A DNA stretch of 64,000 bases, from assembly GCF_016765775.1 (NCBI RefSeq), contig NZ_JAESVN010000003.1:372001-436000 (forward strand). Direction: 5' to 3'. Position numbers and translations under genes: made by a program. The notes below the pieces were generated by a model. It worked only from the letters and a program-made list of their open reading frames with translations. It had not been told where the DNA came from and searched no databases. This document shows positions 15,543 through 25,630 of the stretch, one piece after another (positions within the stretch are counted from its first letter, which is position 1; every line of letters begins with the position of its first letter). The DNA is from Szabonella alba. Lineage in GTDB: Bacteria > Pseudomonadota > Alphaproteobacteria > Rhodobacterales > Rhodobacteraceae.

Positions 15543-16265
15543 ATGCTGACCCGCAAGCAACTGGAACTGCTGGATTTCATCCGAAACCGCATGGCGGCGG
15601 AAGGCGTGCCCCCCTCGTTTGACGAGATGAAGGAGGCGCTGGATCTGAAATCGAAATCCGGCATCCACCGGCTGATCACTGCGCTGGAAGAACGCGGCTT
15701 CATCCGCCGTCTGGCGCATCGTGCCCGCGCGATTGAGATCGTGAAGCTGCCCGAGGCGATGGAACGGGCCGGTTTCGTGCCCGGGGGGGCTGCGGCGGCC
15801 GCCTCCGGCTTCACCCCCCGCGTGATCGAGGGCGATCGCCCCGCCCAGCCCAGGGGCGCGCGGCCTGTCGAACCCGTCCATGCGCTGGAACTGCCTGTCA
15901 TGGGCCGGATCGCCGCCGGTGTGCCGATCGAGGCGATTCAGGAAGTGTCGCATCATATCGCCGTGCCCGGTGCCATGCTGTCGGGCCGGGGCCAGCACTA
16001 CGCGCTGGAGGTGCGGGGCGATTCGATGATCGAGGCCGGGATCAATGACGGCGATATCGTCGTGATCCGCGAACAGACCACCGCCGAAAATGGTGATATC
16101 GTCGTAGCGCTGGTCGAGGATCAGGAGGCAACGCTGAAACGCTTTCGCCGTCGCGACAGCATGATCCTGCTGGAGGCTGCAAATCCCGCCTATGAAACCC
16201 GCGTCCTGCCCTCGCATAAGGTGAAGGTTCAGGGGCGTCTGGTCGGGTTGATCCGGTCTTATTGA
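15543..16265 (+). CDS. lexA: LexA repressor, SOS master regulator
   Basis: 240 residues from the ATG at 15543, preceded by CGGAGGA. The winged helix is at residues 1-65 ([31 protein letters not shown]). Self-cleavage site Ala125-Gly126 is in IAAGVPIEA. Catalytic Ser161 is in GDSMIEAG and Lys199 in ATLKRF. The linker (residues 75-115) is long and Ala/Pro-rich, as in other alphaproteobacterial LexA. It follows moeA by 148 bases with its own SOS-box promoter. Confidence 0.97.
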   Translation: MLTRKQLELLDFIRNRMAAEGVPPSFDEMKEALDLKSKSGIHRLITALEERGFIRRLAHRARAIEIVKLPEAMERAGFVPGGAAAAASGFTPRVIEGDRPAQPRGARPVEPVHALELPVMGRIAAGVPIEAIQEVSHHIAVPGAMLSGRGQHYALEVRGDSMIEAGINDGDIVVIREQTTAENGDIVVALVEDQEATLKRFRRRDSMILLEAANPAYETRVLPSHKVKVQGRLVGLIRSY

Positions 16266-16503
16266 CCAAAGCCGCTGGGGGGATGGGGCCCGGCCTGCCG
16301 CTGCGCTTTGCCTTTGGGGGCGTTGCAGGACAGGGTCGCAGGCAGTCCCGCCGCGCGATCCATTCTGACGGGCCTGCCCCTCTGACCATTCGAAACAAGG
16401 ACCGGTCAATTGGCCCACCATTCCGGGCAGTCGGGATGCTGCGGTGTGAACTGGTAGTTCCGGGGTTTCGGGCCGATGGTTCCGCGGTTTGGTCTTCTCA
16501 TTT
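16266..16503. other. Convergent gap between lexA and comEC
   Basis: No gene and no strong intrinsic terminator is seen. The sequence is GC-rich with scattered short inverted repeats but no T-run. Confidence 0.3.
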
Positions 16504-18714
16504 TCAGGGCTGCTTTGGCACATCCTCAAGACCGGCCGCATTCCTCTCGGACGTGATCTCCGGTCCTTTCTCAGCGCGTGGGCGGCTCAGGATCATCGCC
16601 GCACTGGCCTTGCCCCCGGTCCAGAGCCTTGCCCGCGCGCGGGCCGGATCCAGCCGCAACCGCCCCCCGCCCAGATCGGTCAGCGAAACCGCGCCCGTTC
16701 TGCGCAACAGTCGTGCATCAATCAGCAGGCAGGGGCCGGGCGCGGCATCCCTTGGGGCAAATCCCGCAAGGATCACCAGATCGGCCCCGGCACAGACCGC
16801 CTGCAAACGATCCGCCGCCCCCTTCCCCTTGATCTGCACCGCGCGCCATGTGCCAAAGGTGAAGCGGCGTTCGCGCGCCTCACCGTGAAATCCTGGCCGC
16901 ACTGCCGCATCGTCCTGCAGGGCCATATCACCATCATTCTCAAGCCATTGGCGGACCGCGAAACTGCCGCCCTGGGGCGCGGACAGGCTGCGCCCCTGCG
17001 GGGTCATCAGCCCGACGATGCCGCCATCCGAGGTGATCAGCACCTGCGGCCGTTCGGCCCCCGCCCAGATCGCGAAAGCAGCCAGCACCGGCGGCAGCCC
17101 CGCCAGCGCCAGCGGCCCACGCCAGAGGATCATCCACAAACCGCCAAGCGCCAGCAGTGGCAGGACAAGCATGCCGGGCTGCGGCACGGGATGGACGGAA
17201 TGGTCCAGTTCCGCCACCAGCGCCGCAACCCAAAGAATCCACCGCGTGCCCTGTTCCATCACCCACAGGGCCGGGGCCTCAAGCCCGAAAGGGACCAGCA
17301 GCCCGGCCAGTGCCGCCGCTGGCATGACCGCCGTCCCCATGACCGGCACCGCCATCAGATTGGCCACGAGACCATAGCTTGACAGGCGGTTGAAATGTGC
17401 CGCCCCCACCGGGGCGGTTGCAAGCCCGGCCAGCGTCGAGGACAGGATCAGCGTGAAGACAGGGCGCAGCCAGCGGGGCATGCGCCGCATCCCGGCCCCT
17501 GCGCCGCCGCCGCCCTTGCCGCCCGCGTTGCCCGTGCCATAGACCGCCGCAAATCCTGCAACCAGCGCCACTGTCGCGGCAAAGGACATCTGGAAACCGG
17601 GCTCCAGCAACGCCTCGGGCTGGATCAGCAGCAGGATCACCGCCGCCAGCGCGACAGATCGCAGCGACAGCGCGCGCCGGTCGAACAGCACCGCCCCCAG
17701 CATGACCGACACCATCACATAGGCGCGTTCCGTCGCGACATTGCCGCCCGACAGCGCAAGATAGATCCCCCCCGCCATCAGCGCCACGACCGCCGCGACC
17801 TTCTTGACCGGCAGCCGCAGCGCCAGAACCGGCACCGCCGCCAGCGCCAGCCGCGCCCCGCCAAAGAAGATGCCCGCCAGCAGCCCCATATGCAGCCCCG
17901 AAATCGCCAGCAGATGCGCAAGGTTTGAGCGCCGCAGATCCTCCAGCACCGCCTGCCCGATCCCGGCCCGGTCCCCGGTCAGAAGGGCCGCTGAAAAGGC
18001 CCCCGGCTCTCCGCCGATCCGGGCCTCGACCCCGGCGCGGATCAAGGCGCGCAGCCGGTTGATCCGCTGCTCCCCCGGCGCGGGCGGGGCCCAGATCACC
18101 GCCGGAACGCGGGTATAGCCGACGGCACCCAGCCGGTCGAAAAAGGCCATCCGCTGGAAATCAAAGGCGCCGGGCTCTACCGGCCCATCGGGGGGCGACA
18201 GATGTGCGGTCATCAGCACGGTCTGGCCCGGTTCGGGGCGCAGGTGCGCCTGATCGCCATGCAGGGACACGCGCACCCGCGCAGGCGTCGCATCGGGTGC
18301 CAGATCGGCCAGAATCACCCGGTCCAGCGTCAGGCGCATCCGGTCCGATTGCGCGCGGTCGATCATCACAATCCGCCCCTGCACCGGGCCGTAATAGCGC
18401 CCGTCAAGGATGGGGGCGGCCAGCAGATGCGCCCTTGCCCCGGCCGCCATAAACCCAAGCGCCAGACAGAAAAGCGCGATCCCCGGCGCATGCAGCCCTT
18501 CCGCCCCCCGCCAGCGCAGCGCAATCCCCGTCAGCAGCACCGCCGCCGCCAGCAGATAGGCCCCGGCCTGCGGCTCGGTCGTCAGGGTGAACCACAACCC
18601 CGTCCCCACCGCCATCAGAACCGGCACGAAGGGAAAGAGCCCGCCCCGCACCGGGGCCGAGGCCGCCCGCCACTCTGCCAGCCTTCCGCGCAGCGCCGCC
18701 GCAAGGTCGCCCAC
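16504..18714 (-). CDS. comEC: ComEC/Rec2 family competence membrane protein
   Basis: 736 residues. ComEC forms the inner-membrane channel for single-stranded DNA in natural transformation. An N-terminal pair of membrane helices (residues 20-75) is followed by the DUF4131/OB-like region. The competence domain has FSAALLTGDRAGI, LRRSNLAHLLAISGLHMGLLAG, and VATERAYVMVSVMLGAVLFDRRAL. LAVPVMGTAVMPAAALAGLL marks the later helices. The C-terminal 180 residues are in the position of the metallo-beta-lactamase-like domain, but I see no HxHxDH motif, so that nuclease site seems lost, as in many alphaproteobacteria. Divergent from gltX. Confidence 0.9.
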   Translation of the reverse strand: MGDLAAALRGRLAEWRAASAPVRGGLFPFVPVLMAVGTGLWFTLTTEPQAGAYLLAAAVLLTGIALRWRGAEGLHAPGIALFCLALGFMAAGARAHLLAAPILDGRYYGPVQGRIVMIDRAQSDRMRLTLDRVILADLAPDATPARVRVSLHGDQAHLRPEPGQTVLMTAHLSPPDGPVEPGAFDFQRMAFFDRLGAVGYTRVPAVIWAPPAPGEQRINRLRALIRAGVEARIGGEPGAFSAALLTGDRAGIGQAVLEDLRRSNLAHLLAISGLHMGLLAGIFFGGARLALAAVPVLALRLPVKKVAAVVALMAGGIYLALSGGNVATERAYVMVSVMLGAVLFDRRALSLRSVALAAVILLLIQPEALLEPGFQMSFAATVALVAGFAAVYGTGNAGGKGGGGAGAGMRRMPRWLRPVFTLILSSTLAGLATAPVGAAHFNRLSSYGLVANLMAVPVMGTAVMPAAALAGLLVPFGLEAPALWVMEQGTRWILWVAALVAELDHSVHPVPQPGMLVLPLLALGGLWMILWRGPLALAGLPPVLAAFAIWAGAERPQVLITSDGGIVGLMTPQGRSLSAPQGGSFAVRQWLENDGDMALQDDAAVRPGFHGEARERRFTFGTWRAVQIKGKGAADRLQAVCAGADLVILAGFAPRDAAPGPCLLIDARLLRRTGAVSLTDLGGGRLRLDPARARARLWTGGKASAAMILSRPRAEKGPEITSERNAAGLEDVPKQP

Positions 18715-18790
18715 CTTGTTTCCCGTCCTGCGATTGCCTAGACAAGGCCCGAGCCTATCCCTCCCATGGTTTCCGAAAGGTTAATGCTGC

Positions 18791-20197
18791 ATGTCCGTCC
18801 CCCGCCCCGTTGTGACCCGTATCGCCCCCTCGCCGACGGGTTACATGCATATCGGTACGGCCCGGACGGCGCTGTTCAACTGGCTATATGCCCGGGGACG
18901 GGGCGGGAAATTCCTGCTGCGCATCGAGGATACCGACCGTGAGCGATCCACGCCCGAGGCGACGGCAGCAATCCTGCGCGGGATGCGCTGGCTGGGGCTG
19001 GACTGGGACGATGACGCCGTCAGCCAGTTTGAGCAACGCCACCGTCATGCCGAAGTCGCCCATGAAATGCTGGCGCGGGGGGCCGCCTATAAATGCTTTG
19101 CCACGCAGGCCGAGATCGAGGCGTTCCGCGCCGAGGCAGAGGCGGAAAAACGCTCTACCCTCTATCGCAGCCCCTGGCGCGATGCCGACCCCGCCAGCCA
19201 TCCCGATGCCCCCTATGTAATCCGCATGAAGGCCCCGCGTGAGGGCGAGACGGTGATCGAGGATCGCGTGCAGGGCCGCGTTACCTTCCGCAACGATCAG
19301 TTGGATGACATGGTGGTGTTACGATCCGACGGCACACCGACCTATATGCTGGCGGTGGTGGTGGACGATCACGATATGGGGGTGACGCATGTGATCCGGG
19401 GGGATGACCACCTGAACAATGCCGCGCGTCAGCAGATGGTCTATGATGCGATGGGATGGGACATCCCGGTCTGGGCGCATATCCCGCTGATCTTTGGCCC
19501 GGACGGCAAGAAACTGTCCAAGCGTCACGGGGCCACGGGTGTCGAGGAATATCAGGCCATGGGCTATCCTGCGGCGGGGATGCGCAATTACCTGACCCGG
19601 CTGGGCTGGGCGCATGGGAATGAGGAGTTTTTCACCTCGGCGCAGGCGATGGACTGGTTCGATCTGGACGGAATCGGCCGCGCCCCGGCCCGGCTGGATT
19701 TCAAGAAGCTGGAAAACCTGTGCGGCCAGCATATCGCCGCCGACGACGATGCTGCACTGCTGCATGAAATTACCGATTATCTGGTGGCGGCCGGGCGTCC
19801 TGCCCTGACCCCGGAACAGGCGGAGGGGCTGGGGCGGGCGCTTTACTGCGTCAAGGATCGCGCCAAGACCTTCCCTGAACTTCTTGAAAAGGCTCATTTT
19901 GTGCTGACGGCCCGGCCGCTGGAGATTGCGACGGATGCGGGCGAAAGCCTTGATGCGGTATCCCGTGGTATACTGAAGGAATTGACGCCGCGCCTGCAAA
20001 ATGCTAGCTGGACCAAGGACGCTCTGGAGCCCATCCTGACCGAAACCGCCGCCGCGCATGGCCTTGGCTTCGGCAAGCTGGCAGCCCCCCTGCGTGCCGC
20101 CCTTGCCGGCCGTAAAGTGACGCCAAGCGTCTATGACATGATGCTGGTCATCGGGCAGGATGAGACGATTGCACGTCTGAACGACGCCGCCGGGTAA
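18791..20197 (+). CDS. gltX: Glutamate--tRNA ligase
   Basis: 468 residues, class I synthetase. [22 protein letters not shown] contains the HIGH-type signature. KLSKRHG at about residue 240 is the KMSKS motif. The helical anticodon-binding domain follows (residues about 310-468). It divergently neighbours comEC with a 76-base gap. A separate truncated paralogue, gluQRS, is at 58544-59395. The hairpin at 20230-20245 follows about 30 bases after the stop. Confidence 0.96.
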   Translation: MSVPRPVVTRIAPSPTGYMHIGTARTALFNWLYARGRGGKFLLRIEDTDRERSTPEATAAILRGMRWLGLDWDDDAVSQFEQRHRHAEVAHEMLARGAAYKCFATQAEIEAFRAEAEAEKRSTLYRSPWRDADPASHPDAPYVIRMKAPREGETVIEDRVQGRVTFRNDQLDDMVVLRSDGTPTYMLAVVVDDHDMGVTHVIRGDDHLNNAARQQMVYDAMGWDIPVWAHIPLIFGPDGKKLSKRHGATGVEEYQAMGYPAAGMRNYLTRLGWAHGNEEFFTSAQAMDWFDLDGIGRAPARLDFKKLENLCGQHIAADDDAALLHEITDYLVAAGRPALTPEQAEGLGRALYCVKDRAKTFPELLEKAHFVLTARPLEIATDAGESLDAVSRGILKELTPRLQNASWTKDALEPILTETAAAHGLGFGKLAAPLRAALAGRKVTPSVYDMMLVIGQDETIARLNDAAG

Positions 20198-20229
20198 GGA
20201 TCCGGCCCCGTTCGGGACGTAGCGGAATA

Positions 20230-20245
20230 CCCCCGGAAACGGGGG
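20230..20245 (+). terminator. Hairpin between gltX and gltA
   Basis: CCCCCG-GAAA-CGGGGG is a perfect six-base stem with a GNRA-type loop, 32 bases after the gltX stop. No T-run follows, so it may act as a weak or factor-assisted terminator or as a stabilising mRNA 3' structure. Confidence 0.4.
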
Positions 20246-20310
20246 AGCCTGTGTATTGGTCGCGCCCCTTAGGGGGGCTGCGGCCACCCAACCGAGAGAG
20301 GGACCGGACC

Positions 20311-21606
20311 ATGGCAGACTCGACGAAATCCGCGACGTTGAAGCTGGGCGACAAGGAGATCGACTTTCCCGTCTATTCCCCGACCCTTGGCCCCGATGTG
20401 GTCGATATCTCCAAGCTTTATGCCCAAGGCGATATCTTCACCTATGACCCGGGCTTCACCTCGACCGCCGCCTGTGAAAGCGCGATCACCTTCATCGATG
20501 GCGACAAGGGCGAACTGCTGCATCGGGGCTATCCGATCGAGCAACTGGCCGAACATTCGCATTTTCTGGAACTGTGCTATCTGCTGCTTTACGGCGAACT
20601 GCCGAGCGCCAGCCAGATGACCGATTTCGAGACCCGCGTGACGCGGCACACGATGGTGCATGAACAGATGCACAACTTCTTCCGTGGGTTCCGCCGGGAC
20701 GCGCATCCGATGGCAACCATGGTGGGCGTCGTCGGCGCGATGTCGGCCTTCTATCACGACAGCACTGATATTTCCGACCCCTGGCAGCGTGAAGTGGCCG
20801 CGATCCGCATGATCGCGAAACTGCCGACCATCGCCTCCATGGCCTATAAATATTCCATCGGTCAGCCCTTCGTCTATCCGAAGAACACACATTCCTATGC
20901 CGGGAATTTCCTGCATATGTGTTTCGCGGTTCCGGCCGAGGATTATGTCGTCGATCCGGTCCTTGAAAAGGCGATGGACCGGATCATGATGCTGCATGCC
21001 GATCATGAACAGAACGCCTCCACCTCAACCGTGCGTCTGGCCGGATCGTCGGGCGCGAACCCCTTTGCCTGTATCGCGGCCGGGATCGCCTGTCTTTGGG
21101 GTCCGGCGCATGGCGGGGCCAATCAGGCCTGTCTGGAAATGCTGCGCGAAATCGGCACCGTGGACCGCATTCCCGAATTCATCGCCCGCGCCAAGGACAA
21201 GGACGATCCCTTCCGCCTGATGGGCTTTGGTCACCGGGTCTACAAGAATTTCGACCCACGCGCCAAGGTGATGAAGGAAAGCGCCGATGAGGTGCTGGCC
21301 CTGATGGGGATCCACAACAATCCGACCCTGCAGGTCGCCAAGGAACTGGAGCGGATCGCGCTGGAGGATGACTATTTCATCTCGAAAAAGCTCTATCCCA
21401 ATGTTGATTTCTATTCGGGCATCATCCTTGACGCGATGGGATTCCCGACCTCGATGTTCACGCCGATCTTTGCGCTGTCGCGCACGGTGGGCTGGATTTC
21501 GCAATGGAAAGAGATGATTGCCGACAAGAACCAGCGCATCGGCCGTCCCCGGCAGCTTTACATCGGTGAGGCGCGGCGCGACTACAAGGATCTGTCCGGG
21601 CGCTGA
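20311..21606 (+). CDS. gltA: Citrate synthase, type II
   Basis: 431 residues. It makes citrate from oxaloacetate and acetyl-CoA, entry step of the TCA cycle. [36 protein letters not shown] starts the large domain. Catalytic His is in [16 protein letters not shown], and [19 protein letters not shown] and the Asp-containing [20 protein letters not shown] follow. The ATG at 20311 follows CGAGAGAGGGACC. It belongs to the NADH-sensitive hexameric bacterial type by length and sequence. A clear terminator follows. Confidence 0.97.
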   Translation: MADSTKSATLKLGDKEIDFPVYSPTLGPDVVDISKLYAQGDIFTYDPGFTSTAACESAITFIDGDKGELLHRGYPIEQLAEHSHFLELCYLLLYGELPSASQMTDFETRVTRHTMVHEQMHNFFRGFRRDAHPMATMVGVVGAMSAFYHDSTDISDPWQREVAAIRMIAKLPTIASMAYKYSIGQPFVYPKNTHSYAGNFLHMCFAVPAEDYVVDPVLEKAMDRIMMLHADHEQNASTSTVRLAGSSGANPFACIAAGIACLWGPAHGGANQACLEMLREIGTVDRIPEFIARAKDKDDPFRLMGFGHRVYKNFDPRAKVMKESADEVLALMGIHNNPTLQVAKELERIALEDDYFISKKLYPNVDFYSGIILDAMGFPTSMFTPIFALSRTVGWISQWKEMIADKNQRIGRPRQLYIGEARRDYKDLSGR

Positions 21607-21618
21607 TACCGGATGCTG

Positions 21619-21643
21619 CGGCGGCCCCTGGGCCGCCGTTTTT
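21619..21643 (+). terminator. Intrinsic terminator of gltA
   Basis: CGGCGGCCC, two bases, GGGCCGCCG then TTTTT: a GC-rich perfect stem followed at once by a T-run, 13 bases after the gltA stop codon. One of the clearest terminators in the window. Confidence 0.9.
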
Positions 21644-21674
21644 CCTTGGTCGTTTTTCTTTGCAGGAGCGGGTG

Positions 21675-22157
21675 ATGACCCCCGAGAATTTCGTGCAATC
21701 GGCAGAAGACGTGCCGGGGCGACAGCTTATCCTGTCCATGTCGGGGCTGGATTACATGCGCGAAATGCTGGCCGGGCGCGTGCCGCATCCGGCGATTGCG
21801 GGGCTGTTCGGCTATCGGCTGCGCGAAGTCGACGACGGGCAGGTTACCTTTGAGGCCTTGGCCCGCCTGCCCCATACCAACCCGATGGGGGCGGTGCATG
21901 GCGGATGGTATGGCACGCTGCTGGATTCGGCACTTGGCTGCGCGGTGATGACAAAGGTGCCGCAGGGGCGCTGGTATACGACGCTGGAATACAAGGTGAA
22001 CCTGCTGCGCGCCCTGCCACTGGAGACCCCAGTGCTTGTGACCGGGTTCAGCGAACATGCGGGCCGAACCACAGCCACTGCCAGGGCCGAGATGCGGGGG
22101 GCCGGGGATAACCGGCTTTACGCCACAGGCAGCACGACCTGCATCCTATTGGACTGA
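21675..22157 (+). CDS. PaaI-family acyl-CoA thioesterase (hotdog fold)
   Basis: 160 residues from ATG 21675, with CAGGAGCGGG directly upstream; a TTG five codons earlier is less likely. NPMGAVHGGWYGTLLDSALGCAVMTK is the hotdog helix with the active-site HGG, and TTLEYKVNLLRALP and TTATARAEMRG give the beta strands. It should hydrolyse an acyl- or aryl-CoA; substrate unknown. It may be linked loosely to a PaaG-like hydratase at 44192, but the two are far apart. Confidence 0.85.
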   Translation: MTPENFVQSAEDVPGRQLILSMSGLDYMREMLAGRVPHPAIAGLFGYRLREVDDGQVTFEALARLPHTNPMGAVHGGWYGTLLDSALGCAVMTKVPQGRWYTTLEYKVNLLRALPLETPVLVTGFSEHAGRTTATARAEMRGAGDNRLYATGSTTCILLD

Positions 22158-22173
22158 CCTCTCATCCGGGCCT

Positions 22174-23286
22174 TCATTCGGGATCAACCACGGTAACCGG
22201 CCCCTGTTTCGGGCTGAGCGCCGTGGGATGCAGCCGCTCGGACCGGTCGCGCCCGACGATCCTTCGGCGGCGCAGCAGGAACAGCGCCCCCCATCCCCGC
22301 CATGTGCCAACCATCGGGGCCGAGGCATCGCAGGGAAAGCGGTCTTTCCAGCCCGGTGGCAGCGCCAGCCCACAGCTTTCCATCCGGTCCAGCATCCAGA
22401 CCAGCGGAATATGTGACAAGGGCCGCGCCCGGGGCTTCCAGCCGACCTGCCCGCCGATATCGGCATGGGCACCGCGAAACCAGACCTGCTCGACATTGCC
22501 ATGCCAGTCGGGCGGACAGTCCCACAGCACCGGCTGAAAGGCGACGCGCGTCTCATCCAGCGCCAGCGCATGAAAGCCGTGCCGGATCCCCGACCCCAAC
22601 TGATGGTTGTGGAACCTGTGATTGCCCTCGGTCAGCATCCACAACAGCGGCAGGCGGATGCCAAGCGCCTTGACCGTATCCCAGACGCCCACCGCCTCGA
22701 TCGGGGTCCGGGCATGGCAGAACCGGCGGGCAAAGGCGCGGGCCGCCACGCGGTCAGGATCTCGCCGGTAATGGCGAAAGGCCAGCCGCAGGTTGCGTTC
22801 GGTCGCGTGATCGCGCTGCAAAAGCCCGATCCGGTCGATCACCCCCGCCAGGGACCGCACCGCATAGGCGCCACGCGAATAGCCAATCAGGAAAATCCGG
22901 TCGCCGGGGCGGTAACGACTGGCCAGATAGCCATAGGCCCGCAGAATCTGACGGTTGATACCCCGCCCCTGCGCCACCGCCGCCAGATGGCGCCAGTCCT
23001 CAAACTGTACGCCGGGTTCGTAATAGACCGTCCGCTGCCGGTTGCGCCCGCCCTCGGTCAGCAGCTTGAAGGTCAGTCCGGCATTGGTTTCATAGCCCCG
23101 GCGCAGGCTGGACATCGTGCCGTCAAGGATGACGACATGATCCACCTGCCCGCGTTGCAGGGCACCGGCAGCGGGCGGCGCCTCGGTGACGACAACCGGG
23201 CCAGGCCGGAAATAGGACCAGAGACGTTTGAAAAAGCTCAGCGCCTCGCCTCCGCCCCGGCCTCCGCTTGCGCCGCGAGCAGCCAT
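22174..23286 (-). CDS. DUF2235 alpha/beta-hydrolase family protein
   Basis: 370 residues. The DUF2235 pattern is clear: VVILDGTMSSLRRGYETNAG at the start, ILRAYGYLASRYRPGDRIFLIGYSRGAYAVRSLAGVI with the nucleophile in GYSRG, then VGVWDTVKALG and VWFRGAHADIGG with the His-Ala-Asp pair. The family includes type VI secretion phospholipases (Tle1-like) but also many chromosomal proteins of unknown role. No secretion genes are nearby. The start at 23286 overlaps the end of the upstream dehydrogenase gene by 49 bases; no better in-frame start exists before the conserved region, so the two may be coupled. Confidence 0.8.
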   Translation of the reverse strand: MAARGASGGRGGGEALSFFKRLWSYFRPGPVVVTEAPPAAGALQRGQVDHVVILDGTMSSLRRGYETNAGLTFKLLTEGGRNRQRTVYYEPGVQFEDWRHLAAVAQGRGINRQILRAYGYLASRYRPGDRIFLIGYSRGAYAVRSLAGVIDRIGLLQRDHATERNLRLAFRHYRRDPDRVAARAFARRFCHARTPIEAVGVWDTVKALGIRLPLLWMLTEGNHRFHNHQLGSGIRHGFHALALDETRVAFQPVLWDCPPDWHGNVEQVWFRGAHADIGGQVGWKPRARPLSHIPLVWMLDRMESCGLALPPGWKDRFPCDASAPMVGTWRGWGALFLLRRRRIVGRDRSERLHPTALSPKQGPVTVVDPE

Positions 23287-25532
23287 GACCAGATCCGCTG
23301 CGGCGTGAAGGGCATATCGACCCGGGCCACACCCGCGCCCGCCAGCGCATCGGCCACCGCATTCGACACGGCCCCCAGCGATCCGACCGTGCCTGCCTCG
23401 CCGCAGCCCTTCATGCCAAGCGGATTGTTGGTCGAAGGCGTGGATTCGGTATCAAACCGGATCGGCGGGAAATCGGCGGCGCGCGGCATGGCGTAATCCA
23501 TGAAACTCGCCGTCAGAAGCTGCCCCTGCGCGTCATAGACAGCATTTTCCAGAACCGCCTGACCAAAGCCCTGCGCGATACCGCCATGGACCTGTCCTTC
23601 CACCAGTTGCGGGGCGATCAGCGTGCCGAAATCATCGGTCACCGTGTAGCGGTCCAGCACCAGCGCGCCGGTTTCGGGGTCAATCTCCACCTCGGCCAGA
23701 TGCGCGCCATTCGGAAAGGACCGGCCCGGCAGGCGAGTCGTGCGGCTGTGGCGCAAAAGGTCGGTCCGTCCCGCCGCCCGCGCCCGTTCCGCCGCCTCGA
23801 CAAGCGTGATGCGCAGATTGCTGCCCGGGGCACCGAAGGCCCCGTCGTCAAAATGCGCCCCGGCCCCCAGTTCATCGGCCAGAAAGGCCGCAAAATCCGC
23901 GATCATGCCGCCCGACAGCGCGCCGATGGCCATGCCTTGCGTCGTGACCGAACGCGAGCCCCCGGTGCCGCCGCCCTTGTCGATGCGGTCACTGTCGCCC
24001 TGCACCACGCGGATCAGATCGGTCGCGATGCCGGTCTGTTCCGACAGCATCCGTGCATAGACCGTTTCATGGCCCTGCCCATTCGACTGCGTACCGACAA
24101 AAAGTGACACGCCGCCATCGTCATCAAAACTGACCGCCGCCGTTTCCGACGGATCGCCCAGCACGGTTTCGACATAGCAGGCCAGCCCCATGCCCCGCAG
24201 CATTCCCTTCGCCGCCGAGGCCGCCTTGCGCGCGCCATATCCGGCCAGATCGGCATTGACCCGCAGCGCATCCAGCACGCGCTGGAAATCGCCGACATCG
24301 ACGACCTCGCCATTGACCATCGAATAGGGAAATTCGCGGATGAAATTGCGTTCCCGCAGTTCGAACGGATCGACGCCCAGGGCCCGTGCGGCATAATCCA
24401 TTGCCCTTTCGATGGTCAGAATCGCCTCGGGCCGGCCCGCGCCGCGATAGGCGTCCAGCGGCACGCTATGGGTATAGATCCCGCAGGCATCCAGCCGCGC
24501 CACCTTGATATCGTAAAGCCCGGTCAGCACCTTGGCGAACAGTTCGGACTGGATGATCTGGCCTTCCTGCGAATTGTAAGCGCCCATATTTGACATGACA
24601 TCAGCATGATAGGCCGTGATCTTCAGATCTTGGTCGAAGCCGATCCTGACCCGCGCCACCAGATCGCGCGCGCCGTTATCGGTCAGCATCGCCTCGGTCC
24701 GGTCCGACATCCAGCCCACCGGATGGCCCAGTTGCCGCGCCGCCTGTGCCAGCACCACATATTCGGGATAGGCCATGGCCTTCATGCCGAACCCGCCGCC
24801 GACATCGGGATTGGTGACGCGCACCGCCTCGGGATCAAGCGCCAGCATCCGCGCCAGTTCGGCCTTCTGGTTCCACACGCCCTGCCCGTTCACGCACAGA
24901 TGCAGCCGCCCATCTGCCCATGCCGCCCATGCACCGCGCGGTTCCATCGAATTGACGATAACGCGATTATGTACCACCTCGACCGGCACCACATGGGCCG
25001 ATGCGGCAAAAGCCGCCTCGACCGCCGCCGCATCGCCCAGACCAAAGCGATAGGCGCGGTTGTCGGGGGCCTCGGGATGCACCACCACCCCGCCGGGGGC
25101 GATATCCAGCTTGGCCGTCGCATCCGCATAATCGAATTCGATCAGTTCCAGCGCATCGCGGGCGGCGGAAAGGCTTTCGGCCACCACCATCGCCACCGGT
25201 TCCCCGACATGGCGCAGCGCCTTGCGGGCCAGTACGGGGCGTTCCGGGGTCGCCCCCTTGGTACCATCCTCGGCCCGAACGGTCGTGCCCTTCATGCCAA
25301 GAATGACACCTGCAGCCTCAAGCCGTTCGGCGGTCAGCACCAGACGCACGCCGGGCGCGGCCTCGGCCTCCGAAACATCCAGCGACAGGATCTGGCCCGC
25401 AGCAACCGGGGACCGCAGGAACAGCGCCTGCAGCACCCCTGCGGGCGCGGTATCCTCGACATAGCGGCCCCCGCCGGTCAGAAAGCGGCGATCCTCAAAC
25501 CGTCCGCCCTGTGCCTTGCCGAAACTGTCCAT
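23238..25532 (-). CDS. Xanthine dehydrogenase family molybdopterin-binding subunit (form II CoxL-like)
   Basis: 764 residues, full length for a molybdenum hydroxylase large subunit. GGRYVEDTAPAGVLQALFLRSPVA starts the hammerhead domain. VGGGFGMKAMAYPEYVVLAQAARQLG and QSNGQGHETVYARMLSEQTGI bind the cofactor, and LGMKGCGEAGTVGSLGAVSNAVADAL holds the active-site Glu. The loop reads PLDAYRGAGRPE, the AYRGAGR form II type, not the AYRCSFR of true aerobic CO dehydrogenase, so the substrate is probably an aldehyde, purine or other heterocycle. The iron-sulfur and FAD subunits normally encoded next to it are absent here. Confidence 0.9.
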   Translation of the reverse strand: MDSFGKAQGGRFEDRRFLTGGGRYVEDTAPAGVLQALFLRSPVAAGQILSLDVSEAEAAPGVRLVLTAERLEAAGVILGMKGTTVRAEDGTKGATPERPVLARKALRHVGEPVAMVVAESLSAARDALELIEFDYADATAKLDIAPGGVVVHPEAPDNRAYRFGLGDAAAVEAAFAASAHVVPVEVVHNRVIVNSMEPRGAWAAWADGRLHLCVNGQGVWNQKAELARMLALDPEAVRVTNPDVGGGFGMKAMAYPEYVVLAQAARQLGHPVGWMSDRTEAMLTDNGARDLVARVRIGFDQDLKITAYHADVMSNMGAYNSQEGQIIQSELFAKVLTGLYDIKVARLDACGIYTHSVPLDAYRGAGRPEAILTIERAMDYAARALGVDPFELRERNFIREFPYSMVNGEVVDVGDFQRVLDALRVNADLAGYGARKAASAAKGMLRGMGLACYVETVLGDPSETAAVSFDDDGGVSLFVGTQSNGQGHETVYARMLSEQTGIATDLIRVVQGDSDRIDKGGGTGGSRSVTTQGMAIGALSGGMIADFAAFLADELGAGAHFDDGAFGAPGSNLRITLVEAAERARAAGRTDLLRHSRTTRLPGRSFPNGAHLAEVEIDPETGALVLDRYTVTDDFGTLIAPQLVEGQVHGGIAQGFGQAVLENAVYDAQGQLLTASFMDYAMPRAADFPPIRFDTESTPSTNNPLGMKGCGEAGTVGSLGAVSNAVADALAGAGVARVDMPFTPQRIWSWLLAAQAEAGAEARR

Positions 25533-25630
25533 GCCGCGCCCTCCATTGATCTTGCATTGATTTTGGGCGCAGAGTAGCCCCCCGGCGGGTTTTGTCCAGC
25601 CGGGGGAAAGGTCTTCCTGCGGTTGTGTGG

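Noticed and set aside
16266-16888. Plus-strand ORF following lexA
   Set aside because: Mostly antisense to the comEC 3' end; no ribosome site or family features.
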